From positions 1-47,340 of the forward strand of contig JAFREE010000182.1 in the NCBI GenBank assembly GCA_019400425.1: 47,340 nt of DNA. Direction: 5' to 3'. Shown here piece after piece: positions 11,794-22,672 of the stretch (the first letter of the stretch is position 1; every line of letters starts with the position of its first letter). This DNA comes from Hymenochaete sp. R1. Its lineage: Eukaryota > Basidiomycota > Agaricomycetes > Hymenochaetales > Hymenochaetaceae. Position numbers and translations under genes: made by a program. A model generated the notes under the pieces. The model was not told where the DNA came from. It ran no database searches and was given only the letters and a program-made list of their open reading frames with translations.

Positions 11794-13265
11794 ATGGACA
11801 ACCCTCCAAGCCAGAGGCATATACCGATGAAGTCTCTGCCTCCGACAGATGATTGGGAGTGTCATTGGCCTCCAAAAACAAATCACTGTACATGTGAAGG
11901 ACATAGCGCATCTGCAGCGACGGCTGAGGCCAGTGATGGTGATGGAGCTAGTGAGCGTCACGAATTCAAGAATGACTGGGAAACGACGTTGGTTCAGGAA
12001 GTCTCGTCCAAACATTCGAATGAGGTCGGTCCCATTTCCACTCCGAACTTGATCGGCTTTATTTTATTGGACCTTTGACCGATACTGCTCTGATTCAGAA
12101 GCTGAAGGGTCGTGCGAGACCAGGGTCAGGCGTGGACTCAGAGGTAATTAATTGCTCATTCGCAATGGATTTGGCATGCTCGCTTACGCCGCCATTCGCG
12201 CCATAATTTCTGTCTTGTTCCCCACGAAATTTACATCGATTGAAGGGCGGAGATGTGCGTTCAAGTACTTAATATTAATCCTGCTAATCTACAGTTAAAT
12301 GCGAAGTTTTAGGGGTATGCAGAACTTCAGCAATTGCTTGCAGGCGTCCATCAGACAACAAGTCAGCTTCAGTCCCAGCTAGACATCTTACACAAGGAAC
12401 ACGAGGACATGGTTTACAAAATTCGGCTCCTCAATGAGCGCTTGGAGGATGAGAGGAAATCTGTACGACTTTATTTGCTTGAATTGGACGAATATTGAAC
12501 TCAAATTGCTCCATTCATAAAAGAGGCGTTCCCTTTCTGATGATTTGGAATGCACCATCTGCCATGATGTATCGAAACATCCTGTCGTGTAAGGACCTTC
12601 AACTTCTTTCCCCGAGCCCACCCCATGTTCTATAAGAGGTATACTAAACAATTGTCCCCGGGCACAGGGCAAGCTGCGGGCATCACTTTTGCGGAAACTG
12701 TCTCTTTGGGTGGCTGAACACTCAATTCGAAGAGCATCGCCGTCAATTCCCTCAATACGAAGTACTTCACGGAACCAATCGATTCGTGGTCGATGAGAAT
12801 CAAATTCATTATCTCCTAATGGTGCTTGAGGATTTGGCAGTGCGGCGAGTAGCTGCACCAAATCCGGAATTTAGGTGCCCCAACTGCCGCCAGTCAATTC
12901 AGCACAAGCCTGTTCCATCCATCGGCCTCAGTAATGTGTGCCGTACTATTTTGGGAGAGGCTCCAGTAGAAGAGATAAGTGAAGAACGATGGACGGCGTT
13001 CTTCCAGTCCTCACCAGGCATTCAGTTGGTTATAGGTGCTTTTGTCCTCGAACCTCATTTTACTCCGATGTAGAGACAGATGCACAGGTTCTCCCTATTT
13101 CAAGATATGGCTTCACTTGTTTGAACTTTAGGAAGATTAGTACGGGAACAGAGAAAAGCGAAGAAGGCGATGCGTTGCACCGTGCGATATAGATTCGGAA
13201 TACTCGGGCCAGTCGAAGGCGTGAGCATCCGTAAAAGAGGCCATGATGATCCAAAAGCGTCGTGA
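11794..13265 (+). CDS. RING-HC finger protein with coiled coil, probable E3 ubiquitin ligase (about 330 aa)
   Basis: Model: join(11794..12024, 12099..12143, 12313..12462, 12524..12588, 12668..13035, 13132..13265), total 331 codons with stop. Exon 3 is a coiled coil (LQQLLAGVHQTTSQLQSQLD). The RING follows: Cys152 and Cys155 (ECTICHD), Cys167-His169-Cys172-Cys175 (SCGHHFCGNC), Cys234 and Cys237 (RCPNC). All eight zinc ligands are present, so E2 binding and ubiquitin transfer are likely. The gap of 58 residues between ligands 6 and 7 is longer than the usual maximum. The RING exons are well supported. The first exon is uncertain: a second frame from 11849 also looks like coiled coil, so a frameshift or another start is possible, and the donors GTCGGT (12025) and GTGCTT (13036) are weak. 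The last exon is rich in Lys/Arg. Confidence 0.6.
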
Positions 13266-13570
13266 ACAAATCACAGCACAACGGGTCTGCCACCTTGAGT
13301 TCACGTCTTCACCATAGCGAAGAATTTGGCAATTTATAAAATAACGAAAAACCTTAATAAATGCATGGCTGGTGGATACTCTGCATCGTGCCCGTACAGA
13401 GAGCGCATTGTGTAGAAGCCGTGGGTTAATTCATAGAAAAACTTTTTCAGACTACAACATCCGCGATACACAGGATGCGATTGGGCACCTAAATGACCAC
13501 ATTCGAAGCTTGTTGGCGATGCTAATAACGTAGGCATAGAGCTTTACAAGTGGCGCACCTCAGAAAAGAA
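13266..13570. other. No assignable gene
   Basis: Flank between the RING gene and the copia 3' LTR. No feature was recognised, and no target-site duplication matching the other side of the copia element was found. Confidence 0.4.
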
Positions 13571-13743
13571 AAGAATGTATCTCAGCTTATATCGAAGGTT
13601 GTGGTGAAAAGCTGAGGTTAGACGGAAGGTAAACTCAGTCTTAAATTCAATGAGACGTGGAGCGCATGTTCTAGATAGATAATGCTGTAGTCCGGATCGA
13701 AATGCGTTAATAATGATATGGACGAAAGAATTCAAGATCAACG
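13571..13743 (-). repeat. 3' LTR of the copia element
   Basis: Partner of the LTR at 18449-18631. Its inner edge follows a purine-rich tract on the minus strand. The outer end is eroded: the terminal TTTGCA of the other LTR is replaced by a TTTTCTTTTC run. Confidence 0.85.
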
Positions 13744-13754
13744 CGCCCCCTCGA
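13744..13754 (-). other. Polypurine tract preceding the 3' LTR
   Basis: The minus strand reads GAGGGGGCG next to the 3' LTR start, the expected place of the plus-strand primer in an LTR retrotransposon. Confidence 0.55.
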
Positions 13755-13796
13755 CCGAATATTAATCATTGAGACATTGAGAAAAATCGAGGTATA

Positions 13797-15527
13797 TCAC
13801 TTGAAGCCCAGGAGACTACAACACGCACGATGAGCCGGTGCCGGAAGCGGTTTAGTTAGGATATCATCGGGATTCTCAGTTCCTGCAAATCGTACGAGTT
13901 TGATGTTTCCCATTTCGATCTGATTCCGTATGCGATGTACCGCTTTGGCGATCGACTTCGTTCGAGATCTAGAGCGATGAACTTCGTTTTCCGTCATCTG
14001 CATAGCCGCTTGATTGTCCACATGTGCTTCCGTTGCCTCCAGAGTGCGATTAATTTCCTGGAAAATGTTGCAAAGCCAAATCACTTCGGATACACAGGCC
14101 GAGGCGGATACACATTTGGCTTCTGTAGTAGACTTGGCGACTACTGTTCCCTTCCCGGGAATTCCATGAAATTGCTGCTCCGTTCATAATGATTACATAC
14201 CCGGTCGCAGACTTCCGGTCTCGCAAGTCTCCTACCCAGTCAGAATCGGAGTAGGCAATGGGAATGGATGGTTTTGTTGGTACCTTTCTGTATTTGAGAC
14301 CCATTTCTTTGGCGTGTATTAGGTACTGTGTAACCCGTTTGACTGCGGCTATGTGCGAATCTCGTATGACGGCAATAAACCTCGCTGGAGCTCCCAAGGC
14401 AAAAGCTATGCCAGGCCTAACCATGTTTCCTGTCCAGATCAACGATCCTACTGCTTTGGCATATGGAAAGTCGATGTTGGACGGGGATGAGCCGCAACAG
14501 AGCGCTTTGAGAGCGTTAGTTTCCATGGGAATCTTGACCGTTAAATTTACATTTTCGAGTGGGAAGTCTCGTGCCAGTTCCTCTATGCGGGTCGGTACTG
14601 ATATCTTGACGGAATGCTAAATCGGGTCCCATCGTAAAAACATTCCTAGGATGAGCATATCCCGTCGCAGATCGTTCTCTTTCAGTGGGAAATTCCGACA
14701 TTCATCCTCCACGAACGTCCTATCCACTTCTCTTGTATCCCTATTCTCCACAACCTTTCTCTCCATTCTATCATCCAGAGTTACTTCTTCACCGTCATCG
14801 ACAAAAAAGTGCCGAGGATGTCAGGGGACGTTGGTTTCATAAATTTGAGTTTCGTCGTTCCATCCCCCCCTCCCTCCCTCGATGCGGTGAGGAGTCGTTA
14901 AAGGGTTCCTCCCTCAGTGCGGCACGAAGTGGAAGCTTGTTTGTAGAAAAGCATTGGCGCACATACGAGCTTAACGTACCCAATTTTGATCATGCAGTTC
15001 CTAAGGGGATTGTGGAATAGAAGAGGCGCTTGCCGGAGTCCACGGAGGGCCTTGAGAGCCCTAACAGGACCTATGAAACCCGGAGATGGGAAAGACGTAG
15101 GGAGCTGGACGACGATATTGGGCTTGTCGATTTTCGCTGAGAGGAACGCTCTTGTGATATCGAACGCAGTTATTGTCGACGTAGCAGGTGCTGCCAAAGC
15201 CACAAGAAGGCGGTAAGAAGCGTAGTCACCTGCTAAAGCGAAAGCGTTGTCGAATTCTCGTTCGTGTTGTAAATCTCCTCTCATTACCCATCGCGCTTTG
15301 TATTTCCAGCCTCCTTCCACAGTCCGTCTCTTGCTAATGATAAAAATTCCGGGAGTGACACGTTCACCCTTGCGTCTTTCACGAACATGAAAAAAAGGCA
15401 CCAGAGTTGGAGAAATTCGAAAGCTCTTGGGCGGTAGCTTCGAGGAAGAGATCGCAATCCGGGCCATTGAGAAGATCATTGAGTTAGGTGAGGCGTTCCT
15501 TGCGCGTTCTGCACCTGGATCAAACAA
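13797..15527 (-). pseudogene. copia reverse transcriptase and RNase H
   Basis: The segment from 15527 to 14898 includes KARWVMRGDLQHEREFDNAF and ITAFDITRAFLSAKID, the copia RT core with its catalytic Asp. A frame-shifted FVDDG near 14795 replaces the usual YVDD box. The segment 14526-14050 has IPIAYSDSDWVGDLRDRKSA (RNase H Asp), and 14084-13797 ends with HVDNQAAMQ and DDILTKPLPAPAH, the typical copia C-terminus. At least three frame changes separate these parts. Confidence 0.88.
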
Positions 15528-15960
15528 ATCATTTCCAACTACAAAGCTTGACTTGTTCGTAATGGGAGAGTCGACGAAAGGAGTAATAGAGTGATCCCGT
15601 ACACAAAGTAGAGATGGGCAGAGTGTGATCGTTGATTGAGACGTATGATTACTGCAACTTTAGGAGCCGCTGAGATGATTTTGAAGGTCTTGACCACTGA
15701 CGAAGGATGTGAGGATGTTCTCCGGAAGAGCTCGTGGAAACAGAAACATCTTTCTCATTATTGCTATGGTGGTTTGTGGAAGGTCGAGATGAGTAGCGGG
15801 AAAAGGATTGTCGTGAAGCGAAAGAAAAAAAAAGCGAAGCGTGAAGCATTCGAGTATCACGTGTGACGTGACGGTCGTCACATGGGAATTGATGAACGCG
15901 ATACATCGTATCTTCGACATATGCCAGTGCATGTCCTATAATTCTTCCTTGTACCTATAG

Positions 15961-16152
15961 CCCCGTGCGGTGCGGAAACCGCAATCTCGAATCTTTGAAT
16001 CAAGCTGTTTCGGAAAGACAGAAGAAATCGCAAACACCAGTTCCAAAAACTCTTTTTCGAAGCTGCAGAAAGAACCACAACCGCCGACTCCAAAACCGTC
16101 AGTCTCAAAGATTAGTGGTTGACAATTACTGCGGTTTCCGCACCGCACAGGG
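15961..16152. mobile_element. MITE-like element with 23 bp terminal inverted repeats, hAT-like
   Basis: The left end 15961-15983 (ccccgtgcggtgcggaaacc...) and the right end 16130-16152 are reverse complements with one mismatch. Flanking 8-mers acctatag and ctctattg agree at five of eight positions, compatible with an eroded 8 bp hAT-type target duplication. The 146 bp interior has no ORF. GC-rich ends of the type gtgcggtgcgg are common in Agaricomycete hAT-related repeats, from memory. It lies in the integrase gap of the copia element. Confidence 0.7.
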
Positions 16153-16273
16153 CTCTATTGACTCATTCGCCTCCATTGTCAGTTTGAGGGTCTTTCACGG
16201 TACATTGTGCTCTGGTTTTAACGAAAGTGACTAATTCCGAACATATGATTAGAACTAAATGGGCATTCTTCCT

Positions 16274-17060
16274 TCATAATGGAAATACCCAAATGTAGTT
16301 GGAAAATGCGTCAACAAACGCAGCAGCAAGTAGGAACCCTGAGACCGATGGGCGATTGAAGAACATGAGGTAGGCGTACGAGGGATCACCTATATCCTTT
16401 TGCTCAGCGTTCCTGGTGATAAACTTGTCCGCGAACATTTTGGATATAGCACATGGCACACATTGACCGGGCGTGCGTTGTTCCAACTCCATAGGTTTGA
16501 CTCTCCCTTTTGCGAGCGCTGACTATCCTATTTTCAGATTTATATGTCCTGCGGGTCGATGTAGGGTGTCCCAGGAAGTCTTGCGCGATGGGACCTGGAG
16601 TTGATCGATAGAGTAGCGAGCTCCTGGAATGGAAGTTTCATCAAGAGAACGTATAAGTCGTTGAGCGCCATGCCAATGGACATAGCGGTGGTCCCTCTTC
16701 GCAAAACATCAGAGCTCAATTCGAAGTGCAGAAGATATCCGTCCATGTGAAGCCGTCTCACAGAGCAAGTTTGAGCTTAGTCCTAGAACTAGGAGAACCT
16801 GTTTTAAGGTAAGCGTGTCGCCTTGCTGTTCATCGGTAGTTTAAAGGTGAATTGTTCCTATTGCAGTTGTTTATGGTGGCGAGTTTCCATTCGCCGTACG
16901 AACTTCAACATCGTAGTGAGCCGAAGATGTGAACAAACACGCGTCTTGTACCATGTGGCAAGTAGCACCAGAGTTGCAGACGAAAGACACTCCACGCTCA
17001 CCAAAACTTGGATTGTCATTAGGCGAGAGGTTCGATGATACGCAAACAGTGAGTTACCAT
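16274..17060 (-). pseudogene. copia protease and partial integrase
   Basis: After a frameshift relative to gag, the minus strand reads VCNSGATCHMV at about 17000-16960, the copia aspartic protease site, with Asn in place of the catalytic Asp of DSGA. Further on, GQCVPCAISKMFADKF corresponds to the C-X2-C end of the integrase zinc finger, and FVDAFSNYIWVFPL to the first catalytic Asp block. The rest of the DDE core is missing where a MITE-like element and unrelated sequence intervene. Confidence 0.75.
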
Positions 17061-17241
17061 ACTGATTATTCTGACTATTCATTTCCTCACGAAGGTTTTT
17101 AAGCTCTTCGAAAATGGCCTTTGAATCCACGTCTTTCTCCTGGTCTTTGGTTTTGTTCACTATGACTGTCTGTGTCATTTGCATGAGCGGTTTGGGTATC
17201 GCCGGTATTCCACTGTCGTCCTCGTCTCTTCCTCGCTTCTG

Positions 17242-18342
17242 ACACTTATCAACAACATGGCCGTATCTTCCGCAACTTGTACAATGCCTTCCTTGGGCAC
17301 CACCTTCCTGCCTACAAGTCTCCGTCGAGTGATTCCGTTTTCCGCAGTGGGTGCATGATTACTTTGGGGATTGGGACAGATCATTCGAGTCAGCCGACTC
17401 ATTCTTTGATTTGGGCTGCCCATTTCCTTGGCTTCCGGCGTGGGTCTTTTTGGGAGGTGCGAGCGGTTCGTCATTGATTGAGAGAATGTAAGTCTCAAAG
17501 CTCTCCAGATTCGAATGTTTTGACGTCCTAACGTCTCTTCTCAAAGATCATCGTTTCGGGTTAAGAATTGAACATTTCAGAGTGGTGAGAAATTCCGGTT
17601 TGGAAACTGGAGTCCCGGATTGCTCCATCTTAGTACGCAAAGAGTACATATTGTCTATGTGATGTTTTACTGTTTCTTGATCCTTAATGGTTGCGCCATA
17701 GAACTCTCGTTTTACTATTACCGGGTCTATCACACTCTCATATTTGTCTCGAAGAGTTTCCCATGTCTGGTGGGCCGTCTGGGCGTTTGAGATCGCCGAT
17801 ATTTCGCCCATTTCAGCACTGAGCATGATGTGTTTCCGAACAACTCTGTCACACTCCAGACCCTCTTTTCGTACTTTCTCGTTGGTGTATGAATTCTCTA
17901 GAACGTCGAGCCAAAGAACATCGTCCGAGAGTGCGAGTTTCATGTATGCAGACCACGGTGTGTAGTTTCCAGACCCTTGAGATAATAGTTGAGGAGGCTG
18001 ATGAAAACTAGCACGTCTAGTATTGTGAGATCTGACAAGCTTATGTGGCACCGCAGAACGGGAGTGACGATGGTGTCGCGATCTCGAACGCGATCTCTGT
18101 CCTGCGTCAGGATGAAGTTGTTGCCCAGTCGACGAAATGTTGTTGAGCTCCGAACGAGAAGAATCCGAGGTTTTTTTATGATCAAGTACTACGCGCTGTT
18201 GATTGCGTGTAGAATTGGCTGCTTGGACTTTCGTTTGGAGACCATCAACAAGATGAGGCTGGTCGTTTAAAGGTTGGATGGCACCCAAGGGAACATGGCC
18301 CGGAGAGTTCTCGCCTGGTAGCTCTTGCTGTGGAACACTCAT
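17242..18342 (-). pseudogene. copia gag with two CCHC zinc knuckles
   Basis: One frame runs from Met at 18342 through the capsid-like region (TWETLRDKYES, and a YTPWSAYMKLAL block) to two CX2CX4HX4C knuckles at 17355-17314 (CTHCGKRNHSTETC) and 17283-17242 (CTSCGRYGHVVDKC). It is interrupted by TGA at 17550-17548 and TAA at 17361-17359. An Arg/Ser-rich patch lies in the N-terminal part. Gag would package the element RNA. Confidence 0.85.
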
Positions 18343-18437
18343 GCTTCATGTGACAACCATAAGAAACAACGGGCGCGCGAATCTGGTATGTGCATCGGCT
18401 TTGGCAGAGTAAATAACTGAGTGGCACGTTCAGGCAT

Positions 18438-18448
18438 GGCTCATAACC
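18438..18448 (-). other. Primer-binding site, half-tRNA (Met anticodon loop) type
   Basis: The minus strand reads GGTTATGAGCC immediately after the LTR terminal CA. It is identical to the site at 7565-7575, and the preserved position in both elements supports function rather than chance. Confidence 0.7.
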
Positions 18449-18631
18449 TGCAAAGAATGTATCTCAGCTTATATCGAAGGTTGTGGTGAAAAGCTGAGGT
18501 TAGACGGAAGGTAAACTCAGTCTTAAATTCAATGAGACGTGGCTAACATGGTCTAGATTGGTAATGCTGTAGTCCGGATCGAAATCCGTTATTAATAATA
18601 ATACGGGCGAAAGAATACAACGAGATTAACA
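18449..18631 (-). repeat. 5' LTR of the copia element
   Basis: The direct repeat of about 180 bp matches 13571-13743 with scattered changes. Shared blocks include atctcagcttatatcgaagg and gtaatgctgtagtccgg. On the minus strand it starts TGTTAATC and ends CTTTGCA directly before the primer site. Confidence 0.85.
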
Positions 18632-20548
18632 AAAGGTAGTATCCAAAATCCTTAACAATGCTTTCGAGGGTTGAAAATGACGTTCCTGGTACATGAGATC
18701 GAAGAGCCCAAACAATGAGCCGCTGGCCAGAGTCAGAGGGGCACACTAAATGATGCGGTTGGGTCAAGCTCCGGCAGAGAAGAAATGCTGAGACCTACTG
18801 CCAATCGTTTAGAGGAGCTATTCCACTTTTCACATTGCACATCTTTATGCTTCATTAACGTCACATCACGATGCAGGAGTCTGATTCACGTGAGAGTACT
18901 GGTACTACCGGTGCCATTCGGCAAGTTGATACGAGAGCGACGGGCATCACATCAGGAAACAAAAGTCTAATCACTGGCACAGACTCGGACTTGCAGCTCC
19001 TCCATGCCGTCAACGGTCAACTGACTCCAACTCCGATTTTTCTTCTTGCTGACGGCCAACATCACTCCTTCCAAGCTACAACCGAATCATGGAACACATG
19101 CATGAATGTGCGTTTTCTTCTTATTGCATTGTAAGAAACTCTGACCGTGACGGACAGATGCACCTCTATCAGTAACTGTCAAAGTCGTCGACTTCCACCT
19201 CATTGCGCATGACCAAATCCAGCTCTCCTCGAAGAGGCGGAAAGAAGGGTATAGGAAATGCTTTTGCGCCTTTCATGGTCTCACAGACCGCCAAACTTCA
19301 GAAATCCACTTGCGTATATTGCGACATCGACAATACGTCCAAGCTCTGTTTGCAAAATGAGGAATTCCTCCTGGTTACGCACTCCTCCGGAGACCCCGGG
19401 GTTACCTTCAAAGAACAGATTTCAGTGAAAGAGCCTTTGAACCCGCCCCCCCCCTTTTTTTTCCCTCCCTCTGCCACAAACGTTTGACGAGAGAGAGTTG
19501 GGCTTTTGGGGAAAATATGGTGCTAGTATGTCTGAAAGAAAGCAATGAAGGGGTTTGCGCGTGTGACTCTTAATAAGAGTCTCTTACGCGCATTGAAGTA
19601 GCTGAAGTCCTTTAGCAAAACGTTTAGTTCATTTGAGAAATGTGGGACTTTCTTCATCCCGTGTAGGACCATCTCCGAGTCTTGAACTGGATTTTCAATG
19701 CTATATGACGTACAGCCTAGTACGGCAAGCATTGAAATTCATAACGGGCACACGGATTCATTATACGATGTTGGTACCGATAATTAAATGGATACAGTCT
19801 GCGTCCATCTTCCCAACCATTTGGTTACATCCAATGTATCTAGTAAAGAAACTGCGTATTGCAGAAGGTGTAATGCTCTTTTCGCTGTTTTGCATAATGG
19901 TTTAGCGTTGACAAGGGCTTCGACACCCTGTGAATGCCCCTTCGCTATGCGGAAGTCGTTAACTTGAAGACTCAGTGCTGGACCTGCTGGTGTATCATGA
20001 AATTCTTTCTCGATCTTTCAAAGTTTTAACACCAGAAGTCGTGTTGGTCAGTCATCGTTTGATCGAAATCAATACTCCGCACTTGTCGAGGAAAAGAATC
20101 AATTGTGTGTATAAATATCTTCGCTTAGCTCTAGGTGCTCGAGAGCTGTTTGGCATATATGCTTATTGTTGCCAATTGCTGCCACCTACTAGATCATCGA
20201 TACTTTATATCTACATGAACAGTCTTCATATCAAGGAATGAGGGCAGAGGACGATGAACTGGAAGAGGACAAAAAACTGGACGAAGGGGGGGGGAACTTG
20301 TCAAAGGTAGGAGAACCGGAACTAGAAGACGTCAAAATGGAATTAAAGGATGAAAACACTTACATAGATTTTCAAGTGTCGTATACCCAGCTCTAGAAAC
20401 TTGTATCAGTGAACTTTTATTTAGTAATTAAATTTAGTTAACTTAGCTTTTTTTTGCCTCCCAGCGCGTAACCCAAGAAGTGCATACATAATGCTCAATC
20501 GACAAAAAAGACACAACAAACTTTTCGTTACAAGATAAGCAAACACAT
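18632..20548. other. No confident gene; one low-confidence plus-strand coding candidate at 18871-19480
   Basis: The candidate begins MQESDSRESTGTTGAIRQVD. A possible intron at 19108-19158 does not give a continuous frame, so I cannot build a model. A homopurine/homopyrimidine tract (poly C then poly T) lies at 19440-19472. The minus-strand frames at 19520-19730 show no signature. Confidence 0.25.
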
Positions 20549-21154
20549 TTAGCTGTCAGCCAAAGGCAGAGGGTCCACCCAGTCCCTCACCTTTTCCCCG
20601 ATCGCTCCATCCCCCCGCTCCTCCAATTCCAAATCGCCCACCCACGTCCATGTTGTTTGCAAGTAGTGGGCTCGCTGTAAAACAAAATTAGCAATAGAAT
20701 CGAATAAAAGAGTGAAATAAATGAGCTTACTATGCCCTCGACCGTGAAATCAACCGGCACATGAACCCATGCCAGGTCGTAGTTCACGCTATAGGCGTCT
20801 CGCGCCTGAAGGAATAGCGTGAGATGCACGCGAGGGTCGTGAGCGGTCGAATGAATGCGACCGCTAACATAAAAGTTTGGTTATAGTATATAAACAAGAA
20901 AAGGAGAGAAAAACTTACCAAATGGTGACCTTGTAAAGATCCTTGCACATCTCCTGTGTTGCCTCCGCGAGCATAATGACTGCGCGGACAGCAATGGCCT
21001 CAGCAATCTCCGCCAACCATTCCTCGCCCGCCCCATAGGGGTACTTACGCCCCCAGCGTATCCAAGGGGCTCCGTTGTGACCCCAGAAGTCCTCGCTGTC
21101 AACAGCGGGCGTGTCGTTGAAGCGGTCGTCCGGAGCGGGGAGTGTCGAGTGCAT
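20549..21154 (-). CDS. Small three-exon gene, unknown family, paralogue of the gene at 24202 (164 aa)
   Basis: Model: complement(join(20549..20674, 20731..20863, 20919..21154)). Both introns are GT-AG (56 and 55 nt), in phases 0 and 2 respectively from the 3' side, and the spliced frame is open. The start is the Met of MHSTLPAPDDRF. The N-terminal half has WGHNGAPWIRW followed by an amphipathic helix (EIAEAIAVRAVIMLAEA). The second half has HLTLFLQ and TTWTWVGD and an acidic tail. There is no signal peptide, membrane segment or known catalytic motif. The gene at 24202-24918 has the same order of motifs and the same two intron positions and phases, which strongly supports both models. I do not recognise the family. 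The residue pattern suggests a small globular protein; function is open. Confidence 0.75.
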
Positions 21155-21688
21155 AATGACTGCGGAGATGAGGATGATTGAAGAAAAAGAGAGAAAGAAG
21201 AGAGCGATAGCCAAAGAGCAAGTTTTTATACAGGGCTTGGAGGCTGCGCAGACACAGCAAACAAAGCTTAAAGTAGTAGTTTCAAAGAGAACGAGAGAAC
21301 GAGTGAGAGATGAGATGAGTAGCGGGAAAGGACAAAAGATGAGATAAAATAGATAAAGGAATCGGTGTCGAAAAAGAGGAAGAAAAAAACATTGTGAATG
21401 ATATATGTAAGATAGTATATGACTAAATATATCTAACTTGACAGGCCAAAAGTGACGGTAAGACGAATGAGAGACCAAGAGATGATGCTCAAGCTCATTG
21501 GACTCAAATTCAAATGCTGCCACATCTCACGTGATGTCTATTTTACTTTTTTCGTCCTCCGGAACTCTCGCACAACCTTACACAAGTACAAACACATTCC
21601 AACAATAAGCACGTCTCCCCAAATCCTTCGTTCCCTGAGTTCCCTCTCCTCCCCTCCTCCCTCTTTCTCACATACGCACACACACACG

Positions 21689-21728
<40 letters not shown>

Positions 21729-21803
21729 AATTCCTCGAGAAATTTTGAAGACTCGAGATACAGAAGCGGCACGCGTTTTTTTTCTCTGGATTTTGGTTAT
21801 TGA
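21155..21803. other. Intergenic region with compound microsatellite
   Basis: A long minus-strand frame continues upstream of the start at 21154 to 21523, but it is hydrophobic, rich in Leu/Phe/Ser, and looks like a read-through of a pyrimidine-rich leader rather than protein. The microsatellite is listed separately. Confidence 0.4.
21676..21728. repeat. Compound (CA)n(TA)n microsatellite
   Basis: About 18 CA units with one cg interruption run directly into about nine TA units. It is simple sequence, likely length-polymorphic, and lies between the gene at 20549-21154 and the decayed gene at 21804. Confidence 0.95.
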
Positions 21804-22672
21804 TTAAAATTCAAAGCGTATAGAAGGTGCCCAGAGAGCATTGGCCTTGAGGGCTTGCGAGGTATGATTCATTTCGTCTAGCGCTGCTTGAATTGCAGCT
21901 TTCCGACGGGCTCGAGCATCCTCTGCTGCAGACACAGGCTTCGCTACAGCCCTGGCTCCCGCCGACATCGTCGCCGTCGTAGTCGTTGTGGTTGTTGTAG
22001 TCCGCGACGAGGCTGCGGTCGGGTCGTTCTCGGACCAGTTTCGTCTCATGGTGTTCAGACCCGATTGGAGACCGCTCGCAGTCGCGCTTGCGAATGCAGT
22101 GGCGGCGATGCTGCTTACCTTCTCAGGGGTTTGAGCGAGTCGAACCGATGGTCGAGTCAGCGCTAGAACCGGACGCAGACCTAGATGCCGAGCCGGTCGA
22201 GGAGGCAAAGCTGATGGTGTTGCTAATGACATCGATAGAGTTGACGAGGGAGACCGTTGTCGGGCCCGCGATGATGTTCCCGATGAAGCGGGCACGAGGA
22301 TTGTTGGTAAGTAGCTAAACAATTGTTGGTGACATAGGCCGCGACGGGGTCAACAAGGCCTTTAAAGGCGTCGAAAGGAAATGGAACAGTTGGCAGCTTA
22401 AAGCATTTGGCACGAGAGCTTTGGCGTAGCGTATCAATGCCAAGAGTAAGCATCTGAAAATTGGAAGGACTTCCTGGGGGACCAATGGGAAATGGAAAGC
22501 CGTAGGAATAGTTGTTCCATTGTTGAGCACATTAAACTTAGTGACGGGCTTCAACTTGAATGGTTAGGATACTTCTTGAAGTAGTGAACAGGACCGAGAC
22601 TGTCACCAAATAAGCCGCGCACAGATACGCTAGAACACCAACATTTTCAACGAAACGAGCGACAGGGATCAT
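21804..22672 (-). pseudogene. Probable decayed gene of unknown family
   Basis: The minus-strand frames form a patchwork. One reads PFDAFKGLVDPVAAYVTNN and then, after a 22 nt insertion made by a duplicated attgttggt (22300-22308 and 22322-22330), NNPRARFIGNIIAGPTTVSL in another frame. A further frame change near 22130 leads to a C-terminal part with a Thr run and AAIQAALDEMNHTSQALKAN, ending at 21804. A Met at 22672 starts MIPVARFVENVGVLAYL. The pieces look like one protein broken by small indels, but I do not recognise the family and could not rule out unusual splicing. Confidence 0.35.

Larger units (their letters stand above)
13571..18631 (-). mobile_element. Degenerate near-full-length Ty1/copia retrotransposon
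   Basis: Read on the minus strand, the order is 5' LTR (18631-18449), half-tRNA primer site (18448-18438), gag with zinc knuckles, protease, integrase, reverse transcriptase, RNase H, polypurine tract, 3' LTR (13743-13571). This gag-PR-IN-RT-RH order defines copia. Multiple stops, frameshifts, loss of the protease catalytic Asp and a gap in the integrase show it cannot move by itself. A 192 bp MITE-like element lies in the integrase gap. No target duplication was found. Confidence 0.9.

Noticed and set aside
19520..20241. Suspected copia remnant
   Set aside because: No RT, integrase or RNase H motif could be read on either strand.
21155..21523. Extension of the 20549-21154 gene to an upstream start with many hydrophobic residues
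   Set aside because: The extension reads a pyrimidine-rich leader. The paralogue at 24202 starts at the equivalent of the internal Met, and the extension has no counterpart there.
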